Assembly: GCA_963850095.1 (NCBI GenBank)
Contig: CAWKJX010000004.1
Location: 62,001 to 126,000, forward strand
Direction: 5' to 3'
Origin: Bog-473 sp963850095
GTDB lineage: Bacteria; Actinomycetota; Acidimicrobiia; Acidimicrobiales; RAAP-2
Length of the DNA: 64,000 bases
This document shows positions 54,436 through 62,882 of the stretch, one piece after another (position 1 is the first letter of the stretch; each line of letters starts with the position of its first letter). Below the pieces are notes generated by a model. It had not been told where the DNA came from and ran no database searches. It saw nothing but the letters and a program-made list of their open reading frames with translations. The translations under genes were made by a program, and so were the position numbers.

Positions 54436-55638
54436 GCCGGGCATGGCGATGGCCCGGTCGGCGATGATGTTCTTCTGGATCTCGGTCGAGCCCCCGCCGA
54501 TGGTCGAGTAGCGCTGGAAGGCGTACAGGCGGGTCCACTTGCCCCGGTCGACCGAGTCGGGCCCGCCCCGGGCCAACAGCCCCGCCGGTCCCAGCAGGTC
54601 CACCGCCAACTCGGCCAGCGTCTGCGCCATCGATGACCACGACAGCTTGGCGAAGGGGACCTCGGGCCAGTTCTTCTCGCCCTTCATGATTTTCGACAGC
54701 GCCCGCAGCGACAGGAGTCGCGCCAGCTCGATCTCGGTCCACAGCTTGGCGATGCGCTCGCGCAGTGACGGGTCCTCGAGTGCGTCCGGGTTCACCGAAC
54801 GGGCCGCTTCGACCATCGCCCGCAGGTCGGCGGCCAGGATGGCGATCTGCGACGCGATGCCGACGCGCTCGAAGCCGAGGGTGCCCATGGCCACCATCCA
54901 GCCGGCGCCCTCCTCGCCCAGGCGCCACGCCGCCGGGATGCGCACGTCGGTGAAGAAGATCTCGTTGAAGAGCTCCTCGCCGGCCATGTCGCGGATCGGC
55001 CGCACGTCGATCCCCGGCGTCTTCATGTTGATGATGAAGGCGGTGATGCCCTCGTGCTTCTTGCCCCGCTCAATCGCCGTCGGGTCCGTCCGCAACAGGA
55101 ACAGCCCCCAGGTGGCCAGGTGCGCCGAGGAGATCCAGATCTTCGAGCCGTTCACGACGTACTCGTCGGTCTCGGGGTCGTAGATGGCCGTCGTGCGCAG
55201 GTTGGCCAGGTCGTTGCCGGCCATGGGCTCGCTGAAGCCCTGGCACCAGTGCTCCTCGGCCTCGAGGATGGAGGGCAGCCACTGCGCCTTCTGCTCGTCG
55301 GTCCCCCATTGAATGATCATCGGCCCGATCTGCCAGATCCCGTTCGTGTTGAACATCCCCGGCGTCCGGTACTCGGCCATGACCTCTGAGTAGAGGAGAC
55401 GCTGCATGGCGTTGATGGTGCGTCCGTTGGCGTACTCGGGTCCCCAGTGGATGGCGGCCCACCCGCCCTCGTGCAGCTTGCGCTGCCACTTCTGCCGACG
55501 TTGTTGGCTCGCCTCGCCGCTGAGGCTCGCATCGTCGCCGAGGGACTCGGCTTCGAGGAACGGCGGCAGCTGCTCGTCCAGCCAGGTCCGCAGCTCGTCG
55601 CGGAACTTCTCGTCCTCGGGGGCCAGGGCAAAATCCAC
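54421..55638 (-). CDS. Acyl-CoA dehydrogenase (FadE type)
   Basis: 405 residues from GTG 55638 (MDFALAPEDEKFRDELRTWLDEQLPP), the normal family start; in-frame sequence further upstream is repeat-derived. FAD enzyme making the 2,3-double bond in acyl-CoA. Motifs: WCQGFSEPMAGNDLANLRT (FAD/substrate), VNGSKIWISSAH, FFTDVRIPAAWRLGEEGAGW and the C-terminal YSTIGGGSTEIQKNIIADRAIAMPG. Operator copy 6 is 30 nt upstream. A second acyl-CoA dehydrogenase gene lies divergently; steroid-type enzymes are often two-gene heterotetramers, so the two may pair. Confidence 0.93.
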   Translation of the reverse strand: MDFALAPEDEKFRDELRTWLDEQLPPFLEAESLGDDASLSGEASQQRRQKWQRKLHEGGWAAIHWGPEYANGRTINAMQRLLYSEVMAEYRTPGMFNTNGIWQIGPMIIQWGTDEQKAQWLPSILEAEEHWCQGFSEPMAGNDLANLRTTAIYDPETDEYVVNGSKIWISSAHLATWGLFLLRTDPTAIERGKKHEGITAFIINMKTPGIDVRPIRDMAGEELFNEIFFTDVRIPAAWRLGEEGAGWMVAMGTLGFERVGIASQIAILAADLRAMVEAARSVNPDALEDPSLRERIAKLWTEIELARLLSLRALSKIMKGEKNWPEVPFAKLSWSSMAQTLAELAVDLLGPAGLLARGGPDSVDRGKWTRLYAFQRYSTIGGGSTEIQKNIIADRAIAMPGKSRG

Positions 55639-55667
55639 GGGGGAAGGGTACCCGACCACCGTGTACT

Positions 55668-55683
55668 CTGACGCCAGTGTCAG
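55668..55683. promoter_or_regulatory. Catabolic-regulon operator, copy 6
   Basis: CTGACGCCAGTGTCAG, 30 nt upstream of the minus-strand acyl-CoA dehydrogenase and about 240 nt from the plus-strand one. Confidence 0.65.
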
Positions 55684-55769
55684 GGAACGGCGTAGCCGCT
55701 CCGGCCGGTCCGACACGGCGCTGACCTCCGGCCGGACGACGACGCAGACCGCGGAAGAGACAGCACGGC

Positions 55770-55852
55770 ACCCAGATCGCAGACCCAGATCCAGACCCAG
55801 ATCGCAGACCCAGATCGCAGACCCAGATCGCAGACCCAGATCGCAGACCAGA
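55770..55852. repeat. 13-bp tandem repeat (agatcgcagaccc)n
   Basis: About six copies of cagatcgcagacc/cagatccagacc in the leader of the plus-strand acyl-CoA dehydrogenase. Confidence 0.85.
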
Positions 55853-55920
55853 CAGACCGGCACAGTCCGGCAGACCCGGACAAACTCATACAGTCCAAGA
55901 GCTGATCCCAGGGGAGGGAC

Positions 55921-57036
55921 GTGGACTTCACCTACGACGACGAGCAGCTGGCGCTCCAGGAGGTGGCGCGCACCGCGCTCGAGCGGGAGTGCGGACCCGA
56001 CGTCGTGCGTCAGCTGGCCGACGACCCAGCGGGCATCACGCCGTCGCTATGGTCGACGCTGGTCGACCTGGGCTGGACCGGCCTGCTGGTGCCCGACGAG
56101 CACGGCGGTGTCGGCGCCGGCCTGCTCGAAATGTGCATCGTGGCCGAGCAGATGGGCCGCATTCCGCTCCCGGGCCCGTTCTTCTCCTCTTCCGTGTGCG
56201 CCACCCTGGCCGCCCGCGCGCTCGGTGCCACCGAGCTGTTGACCGATCTGGCCTCCGGGGCGAGGCGCGGCACCATCGCCCTGGGCGAACAGGGGCACGG
56301 GGAGCCGCTCGGCACCGTCCGCACGCGGGCCCGCCGCAAGGGCGCGCAGTGGGTGCTCACGGGCGACAAGCCGCTCGTCGTCGACGGGCACACGGCCGAC
56401 TGGGTCATTGTGGTGGCTCGCAGCGAGGAGGGCGTGCGCTCCTACCTGCTCGAGGCGCCCGCCGACGCGGCCGGCGCCGAGCTGGAGCTGGTTCCCTCGC
56501 TCGACCCCACCCGCAAACTGGCCCGCCTGGTGCTCGAGGAGACGCCGGCCGTGCCGCTCGGTCCGGGCGGCAACCAGTCCGCCCTGTGGCAGCGCGTGCA
56601 GGACGACATCGCCGTGGTGCTGGCGGCAGAGACCACCGGCGCGGCGGACCGCGCCCTGGGCGAGGCCATCGCCTACACGTCCGAGCGGATCGTGTTCGAC
56701 AAGCCGGTCGCCACCTACCAGACCGTGCGGCACCGCCTGGTCGAGATGTTCCAGCAGGTCGAGATGGCCCGCGCCGGCTTCCAGTTCGCCGCCTGGGCTT
56801 CCGACACCGAGTCGCCGGAACGCGCGCAGGCCACCGCCATGGCGGCCGGCTACGCGGCCGAGGCCGGCGTGCGGGTGACGGGTGACGACATCCAGCTGCA
56901 CGGTGGCGTCGGCTTCACGTGGGCCAACGACGCGCACTTCCTCTTCAAGCGGGTGAAGCAGAACGAGGTCCTCGCCGGCGGCTCGGGCGCCCAGTGGCAC
57001 CGGCTGGCCGCCCTGTTCATCGAGGAGCCCGCGTGA
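55921..57036 (+). CDS. Acyl-CoA dehydrogenase
   Basis: 371 residues from GTG 55921 with GGGGAGG upstream. N-terminal helical domain (DFTYDDEQLALQEVARTALERECGPDVVRQL), GLLVPDEHGGVGAGLLEMCIVAEQMGRIPLPGPFFSS, and the C-terminal LHGGVGFTWANDAHFLFKRVKQNEVLAGG. It is the shorter, more divergent type typical of the second subunit of heteromeric steroid acyl-CoA dehydrogenases (family knowledge). The usual catalytic Glu is not evident in the C-terminal half, which fits a non-catalytic partner subunit. Confidence 0.9.
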   Translation: MDFTYDDEQLALQEVARTALERECGPDVVRQLADDPAGITPSLWSTLVDLGWTGLLVPDEHGGVGAGLLEMCIVAEQMGRIPLPGPFFSSSVCATLAARALGATELLTDLASGARRGTIALGEQGHGEPLGTVRTRARRKGAQWVLTGDKPLVVDGHTADWVIVVARSEEGVRSYLLEAPADAAGAELELVPSLDPTRKLARLVLEETPAVPLGPGGNQSALWQRVQDDIAVVLAAETTGAADRALGEAIAYTSERIVFDKPVATYQTVRHRLVEMFQQVEMARAGFQFAAWASDTESPERAQATAMAAGYAAEAGVRVTGDDIQLHGGVGFTWANDAHFLFKRVKQNEVLAGGSGAQWHRLAALFIEEPA

Positions 57037-57096
57037 TGGCCGGCGTCGACTCCGCCCCTCTCTCCCCCCTCCGCCTCCGCCTTCGGGCTGCGCCCG

Positions 57097-58704
57097 ATGC
57101 CGTCCGACCTGGCCGAGCGCTACAAGGCAGAGGGGGCGTGGGACGACCGGTCACTCGGGCAGTTCCTGCGCGATGCGCTGCACCAGGACCCCACCCGTCG
57201 CATCCGTATCTGGTCGCCCACCCACCCCCACCTCGGCACCGTTGGCGACGTCTACGACGAGGCGCTCCGAGTGGCGGGCGGCCTGCGTGCCCTCGGGCTC
57301 GAACCCGGTGACCTCGTGGCCTTCCAGCTGCCCAACTGGGTCGAAGCGGCGGTCACCTTCTACGCCTGCGCCATGCTCGGCGTGACCCTGGTGCCGATCG
57401 TCCACTTCTACGGGCCCAAAGAGGTCGGCTTCATCCTGCGCCAGAGCCGCGCCCGCGCCCTCGTCATCGTGTCCCGCATCGGCCAGCGCGACTACCTGTC
57501 CGAGCTGGCCACCATCCGCGACGGCCTGACCGACCTGGACCACGTCATCGTCGTGGGCGCCGACGACGAGACGGACATCGGCCCCGGCCAGATCTCCTTC
57601 GAGGACCTGCGCCGCTCCGAGCCGATCGAAGGCCCCGTCGCCGTCGATCCCGACGGGCCTGCACTGATCGCCTACACCTCGGGCACCACCGCAGACCCCA
57701 AGGGCGTCGTCCACACGCACCGCACCCTCGGCTGCGAGGTGCGCCAGCTGTCGGGCCACCAGGCCAGCCGGGACCGTCCCGCCCTCGTGGGCGCGCCCGT
57801 CGGCCACGCCATCGGCATGCTCGGTGGCCTGCTGTGCCCGCTGGTGGGCGGCCGGCCCTTGTACCTGGTCGACGGGTGGGACCCGCCGACCGTCCTCGAG
57901 GCCATGGTGGAGGAGCAGATCTCCGCCGGCAGCGGGTCCACCTTCTTCTTCACCAGCCTGCTGGACTGCCCGGGCTTCGGGCCCGAACACGTGGAGCTGA
58001 TGCACTACATCGGCCTGGGCGGCTCGCCCATCCCCGACGCGGTGGCCGAGCGGGCGGACGAGCTGGGGATCTCGCTCGTGCGCTCCTACGGCTGCACCGA
58101 GCATCCCTCGGTGACCGGCTCGGCCCACGAGGCGCCCCGGGAGAAGCGCATCCACACCGACGGATGCCCCCTCGAGTGGGTGGAGATCCGCACCGTCGAC
58201 GAGGAGGGCCACGACGTCGGCATCGGCGAGGCCGGCGAGATCCTCAGCCGCGGCCCCGACCGCTTCGCCGGCTACACCGACCCGAAGCTGTCCGACGAGG
58301 CCATCGACGCCGACGGGTGGTTCCGCACCGGCGACGTCGGCGTGATCGACGCCGACGGCTACCTCACCATCACCGACCGGGTGAAGGACATCATCATCCG
58401 CGGCGGTGAGAACGTCAGCGCGGCGGAGGTGGAGCAGCTGCTGGCCCACATGAAGGGCGTGGCCGAGGTCGCGGTCGTGGCCGCCCCCGACGAGCGGCTC
58501 GGCGAGCACGGCTGTGCCTTCTTCCGCATGCAGCCCGACAGTGAGCCGCCCGACCTCGAGGCCGTGCGCGCCCATCTCTCCGCCGCCGGCCTGGCCCGGC
58601 AGAAGTGGCCGGAGGAGCTGCGCGTCGTCGAGGAGCTACCGAGAACGCCATCGGGCAAGGTGCAGAAGTTCGTCCTGCGCCAGCGGCTGCGGGCCGGCGA
58701 GTAG
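57097..58704 (+). CDS. AMP-forming acyl-CoA ligase
   Basis: 535 residues from ATG 57097. ATG 57036, overlapping the previous stop, is in another frame and could be the real start if an indel lies between. Adenylate-forming enzyme: P-loop-like YTSGTTADPKGVVHTHR (about residue 190), SYGCTEHPSVTG, GWFRTGDVGVIDADGYLTITDRVKDIIIRGGENVSAAEVE, and the C-terminal Lys in TPSGKVQKF. It activates a carboxylic acid (fatty, cyclic or steroid) to its CoA ester via AMP. Same strand as, and likely co-transcribed with, the acyl-CoA dehydrogenase. Confidence 0.93.
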   Translation: MPSDLAERYKAEGAWDDRSLGQFLRDALHQDPTRRIRIWSPTHPHLGTVGDVYDEALRVAGGLRALGLEPGDLVAFQLPNWVEAAVTFYACAMLGVTLVPIVHFYGPKEVGFILRQSRARALVIVSRIGQRDYLSELATIRDGLTDLDHVIVVGADDETDIGPGQISFEDLRRSEPIEGPVAVDPDGPALIAYTSGTTADPKGVVHTHRTLGCEVRQLSGHQASRDRPALVGAPVGHAIGMLGGLLCPLVGGRPLYLVDGWDPPTVLEAMVEEQISAGSGSTFFFTSLLDCPGFGPEHVELMHYIGLGGSPIPDAVAERADELGISLVRSYGCTEHPSVTGSAHEAPREKRIHTDGCPLEWVEIRTVDEEGHDVGIGEAGEILSRGPDRFAGYTDPKLSDEAIDADGWFRTGDVGVIDADGYLTITDRVKDIIIRGGENVSAAEVEQLLAHMKGVAEVAVVAAPDERLGEHGCAFFRMQPDSEPPDLEAVRAHLSAAGLARQKWPEELRVVEELPRTPSGKVQKFVLRQRLRAGE

Positions 58705-58819
58705 CAGCCGGGTCCTCCAAGGCACGAGCCGCCGACGACGTCGCCGAGACACCATCGGGGCCGAGGGGTACGCTCCGGCTGACGAAGGCCGGCGGTCACC
58801 ACCTGGGAGAGGCGGTCAC

Positions 58820-59251
58820 ATGCGCAGTCGGATCCCCAAGCACCAACTCGAGCTCCTCGGCGCCGTCCCCCTCTTCTCGGGTTGCACGCAGGGCGAGCTG
58901 CGCTCTATCGCCCAACTGGGCACACCGGCAGAGGCCGAGCCGGGTGCTTTCTTGACCCGACGGGGCACGCCCGGTCGTGAGTTCTTCCTCGTGCTCGACG
59001 GCACGGCCGGGTGCCGAGTGGGGAAGAATGAGGTCAAGCGCTTCCGGGCCGGCAACTACTTCGGTGAGCTCGCCCTTCTCCACGGCGGCATTCGCACGGC
59101 AGACGTGGTGGCCGTCACGCGCATGGAGCTGTTGGTGTTCGACTCCCGCGAGTTCCGGTCCATGCTGTTGACCACTCCGAGCATAGGGTTGAAGATGCTG
59201 GCCAACCTGGCCCAGCGCTTGACCGACGTCGACGCGCAATACACGCACTAG
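58820..59251 (+). CDS. Cyclic-nucleotide-binding domain protein
   Basis: 143 residues from ATG 58820 with GGGAGAGG upstream. One CAP_ED beta-roll: LLGAVPLFSGCTQGELRSIAQLG, AEPGAFLTRRGTPGREFFLVLDGTAGC, FRAGNYFGELALLHGGIRTADVVAVTRMELLVFDSREF. The phosphate-binding cassette FGELALL is present, but the Arg lies as GGIRTA. No HTH follows, so it is a stand-alone sensor, not a transcription factor. Confidence 0.88.
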   Translation: MRSRIPKHQLELLGAVPLFSGCTQGELRSIAQLGTPAEAEPGAFLTRRGTPGREFFLVLDGTAGCRVGKNEVKRFRAGNYFGELALLHGGIRTADVVAVTRMELLVFDSREFRSMLLTTPSIGLKMLANLAQRLTDVDAQYTH

Positions 59252-59281
59252 CGGCTGCTGCCCCGAGCTGCGCCGTCGGCC

Positions 59282-59343
59282 CGACCCGACCTGTTTCGGG
59301 GCGCGCCGAGGCCGCAGCGACCCGACCGGTTTCCGGGCGCGCC
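59282..59343. repeat. 26-bp imperfect direct repeat
   Basis: Two copies (59282-59307 and 59318-59343) with 24 of 26 identical positions, around CGACCCGACC.GTTTC.GG, in the gap between convergent genes. Confidence 0.7.
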
Positions 59344-59388
59344 AAAGCGCCCGTCCATTCTCAATTCCATTTGCCCCCCGGCCCGTAC

Positions 59389-60543
59389 CTACTCGTCCTG
59401 CGGAGGCGGATCGTGGTTGCGCAGGCGGTTGTGGAACCCGCACAGGAGGCGCCCGTTCTCCTGCGTCGTGAGGCCACCGTGCGAGTACGGGTCGATATGG
59501 TCCGCTTGGCAGAGGTCAGCCGGCGTGTCGCAGTACGGGTGTGCGCATTCGCGGTCACGGAGCTCGAGTGCTCGCCGGGTGGCGCCCGAGAACAGTCGTC
59601 GGGTGGCCGAGACCTCGACGCGGCCGGATGGCTCCATCACCGCACGTTCGAGGTCGGCCTCACTCAGCCAGTCGACCACGTCACCGGGCGAGACCACGAC
59701 GCCGTCGGCCAGCTCGAGGATGCGGCCCGAGAGCGTGGGCCAGTCGATGAGCACGCTGAACAGGGGAGCGGGACGCCGGCCGTCGGGGCGCACCACGGCC
59801 GACCGCGTGGCCATTTCGACCAGGGCGTCGGCCCGTCGCTGAGTCGAAGTGCGCCGGAGCTCGGCCACCGTCGGTTCATGCCCGAGCTCGTCCCTCGCCT
59901 TGGCCCAGTCCTCCTTGAAGAGCTCCGACTCGATGCGGTTGAGCTCGCCGGACACGATGGCGCCCGATACCGGGTCGAGCGTCATCTGACCGAGATACAT
60001 GCCCGAGATCGACGGCTGCAGGTAGACGTCACGGCGTGCCCTGCGCTCCTCGGCGGCCTCCTCGCTCCCGTCAGGGTCGGCCAGCTGGTCCCAGTAGGCC
60101 AGCGCCCGGGCGAACTGGTCGAAGCGGAGCCGCTTGGCTTGCTTCACCAACATGACCTCGTCGCGGGCCATGACCTCCTCGGTGTCCACTCGGCGGATCT
60201 TCACGAAGGCGTCCACATGGTCGGGCGTGATCTCACCGTCCTCGAAGGCCTGGCTCACGACCGGCATCTCTCGAAGATGACGGGCGCGGCGCACCATGCG
60301 TCCGGCGGCCGCTCTCGGCAGTCGGCATGCCACGGCCAACCACGATCCACAGCTTTTGGCCCCGTGAAGGGCCCAGTCACCCGACGTGTCGTAGGCGCCC
60401 ATGGCCTTGGTGGTCACCGAGTCCAAGCGCGTCATCTGGAGGACCAGGCACTTGACCGACGCTTCGTCGGCGTGCGCCTCGACCCCTTCGTCGATCAACC
60501 CGTTGATGGCCTCTGCCAAGGCCTCGAGTCCCATGGGGTACAT
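59389..60543 (-). CDS. DUF222/HNH endonuclease family protein
   Basis: 384 residues from ATG 60543 (MYPMGLEALAEAINGLIDEG). An in-frame ATG at 60624 would add 27 repeat-derived residues (MTSAMRDGDGDGDGDAQ). N-terminal DUF222 (SVTTKAMGAYDTSGDWALHGAKSCGSWLAVACRLPRAAAGRMVRRA), and C-terminal HNH: CAHPYCDTPADLCQADHIDPYSHGGLTTQENGRLLCGFHNRLRNHD. These proteins are multicopy in actinobacteria, sometimes called 13E12 repeat proteins; mobile origin is suspected but no element ends are visible here. Confidence 0.9.
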   Translation of the reverse strand: MYPMGLEALAEAINGLIDEGVEAHADEASVKCLVLQMTRLDSVTTKAMGAYDTSGDWALHGAKSCGSWLAVACRLPRAAAGRMVRRARHLREMPVVSQAFEDGEITPDHVDAFVKIRRVDTEEVMARDEVMLVKQAKRLRFDQFARALAYWDQLADPDGSEEAAEERRARRDVYLQPSISGMYLGQMTLDPVSGAIVSGELNRIESELFKEDWAKARDELGHEPTVAELRRTSTQRRADALVEMATRSAVVRPDGRRPAPLFSVLIDWPTLSGRILELADGVVVSPGDVVDWLSEADLERAVMEPSGRVEVSATRRLFSGATRRALELRDRECAHPYCDTPADLCQADHIDPYSHGGLTTQENGRLLCGFHNRLRNHDPPPQDE

Positions 60544-60578
60544 CACAGCAGAAGGGTGTGACGTCACTCGGCTCTGCG

Positions 60579-60608
60579 CATCGCCATCGCCATCGCCATC
60601 GCCATCGC
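60579..60608. repeat. Hexanucleotide repeat (gccatc)n
   Basis: About five copies of catcgc/gccatc in the upstream region of the DUF222/HNH gene. Confidence 0.8.
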
Positions 60609-60629
60609 GCATCGCGCTTGTCATCACCC

Positions 60630-60662
60630 CACCGCACCGCACCGCACCGCACCGCACCGCAC
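60630..60662. repeat. Pentanucleotide repeat (accgc)n
   Basis: Six perfect accgc units between the divergent HNH and Cys-rich genes; length changes would shift promoter spacing. Confidence 0.85.
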
Positions 60663-60769
60663 CAAAGAACGACCAAAGAACGGCAGAAATACGCCAGAAA
60701 AAAATCCGCACACGCCGTCCCCGACGTCCGACCGTTCTCCGATAACAAGGACAGATTGGAGGACGGCCC

Positions 60770-61057
60770 ATGGCCATCTGCACGTTCTGCGACCACGAGA
60801 TGAAGGACGCAGTCACCTGCCGGGAGGATCCCCTGAAGATCGGTGGCGCGCTCTACGACCCGATCAGATGGGGCGAGGAGTCGCGCTCGTGGTACTTCCA
60901 ACCGACGGCCCGCTGCGGTGACTGCAACACGCCTCGCGGCGGCGTACACCACCACGGCTGCGATCTCGAGCAGTGCCCCAGGTGCGACGGGCAGGCGCTC
61001 ATGTGTGGCTGCTTCGACGACCTCGAGATAGGTGAGGAGGCGCCGGCGTCGACGGCC

Positions 61058-61063
<6 letters not shown>
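60770..61063 (+). CDS. Small cysteine-rich (zinc-ribbon-like) protein
   Basis: 97 residues from ATG 60770 with GGAGG about 6 nt upstream. Ten cysteines: CTFC (4-7), VTC, RCGDC (about 48-51), HHHGC, QCPRC (about 69-72) and MCGC. Several CxxC pairs plus HHHGC suggest one or two zinc ribbons. The centre is rich in aromatic and charged residues (WGEESRSWYFQP). No signal peptide. Homologues with this layout sit beside DUF222/HNH or are orphan; function unknown. Confidence 0.75.
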
Positions 61064-61854
<791 letters not shown>

Positions 61855-61871
61855 CGACGTCGGTCGGCCGC

Positions 61872-62547
61872 TCAGTCCGCCGACCGCAGAATGGAGGCCG
61901 CCTCCTTGGCCCGCTGCACGGCCAGGGCGGTGAGATCCTCCGCCTCCTCGGAGATCACGCCGGCGGCATGCTCCACGAAGAAGCCGACCACCATGGCGCT
62001 GAGGAAGCGCGCCACCTCGGCCGCGCCGGCCCGCTCGGCCAGGTCGGGGCGGTTGTTCGTGATCCACTCCTCAATCGACACCTGGAACGTGGAGAAGAGG
62101 TCGAGCCCGACGTTGCGGGCCGTCTCGTCGCCGCGGATGGCCTCGCCCACCATGAGGCGGACGAAGTCGTCCACCTGGAACATGGACACAATGATGTCGG
62201 CCAGCATGGCGGCCAGGGTCGAGCCCTCCAGCGCTTCGGCGTCGGGCAGCGAGTGGACGGCGCGCACCGGGAGGAAGCCCTGCTCGACCAGGACGGCTTC
62301 GAGGAGGTCGCGCTTGGAGGGGAAGTAGTGGTAGAGCGAGGCCACGTTCAGGCCGGCGGCCGAGGCCAGGTCGCGCATGCTCGTGCCGTCGACGCCGCGC
62401 TGGGCCATCAGCGACAGCGCGATCTGCAAAATGCGGCGCCGGGTGGCGGAGCCCTCCCCGGGAGTGTCGGTGGCGCTCTGTGATGTACGGCTCGCCTCGC
62501 GGGGCCGGCCGGCCGGAGCCGGTGCCGCTGGCGTCGACGTCCTTCAT
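61872..62547 (-). CDS. TetR-family regulator (apparent frameshift near N-terminus)
   Basis: The HTH reads RRRILQIALSLMAQRGVDGTSMRDLASAAGLNVASLYHYFPSKRDLLEAVL, followed by an all-helical ligand domain to 61872. The open frame begins without a usual start: TTG 62429 would cut into the HTH. ATG 62547 (MKDVDASGTGSGRPA) lies in another frame, and one base extra in the ggccggccggccgg run (about 62500-62520) would join them. It is divergent from the P450, with operator copy 7 between, so it is a second candidate regulator for that site. Confidence 0.85.
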
Positions 62548-62882
62548 GGACGCCGCCGTCGGCCCGTGCAGCTGATTTTGCGGCCTGACAACGGTCCGCA
62601 CCCCATTCTTCCCCCAAGTTCCGCTCCGCCTGGCAACCCTCCGCCCTCCTTTTCTCCCTCTCCGCTCAACCCGCCGCTCCGACGACCCCGGTGCCCTGGG
62701 GTTTTCCTCCACGAACGCCCGGGCTCGACCACACCCGAACACCCAGTTCGACAGCTTCTTTCACTCTTTGCTGAAACCGGGCGCCCCTTCGGGTGGGTCA
62801 TCCGAACGCTCGTTTGGTATATATGACACGGGAGTCAGAGAACTTCCCGGCCGACACCCAACCTAGGGGGTACACGAAGCAG
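62548..62882. other. Promoter region between TetR and P450
   Basis: About 335 nt. The P450-proximal 80 nt hold GGTATATATGAC with operator copy 7; the remainder is C/T-rich and shows no gene or hairpin I can support. Confidence 0.65.
62823..62838. promoter_or_regulatory. Catabolic-regulon operator, copy 7
   Basis: ATGACACGGGAGTCAG, 44 nt upstream of the P450 start. It overlaps a TATATA stretch that is a likely -10, as at copy 3. Confidence 0.65.

Larger units (their letters stand above)
55639..55920. other. Divergent promoter region between two acyl-CoA dehydrogenases
   Basis: About 280 nt without a gene. It holds operator copy 6 (55668-55683) and a 13-15-bp tandem repeat (55770-55852). No other clear element apart from the GGGGAGG ribosome site just before the plus-strand start. 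Confidence 0.75.
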
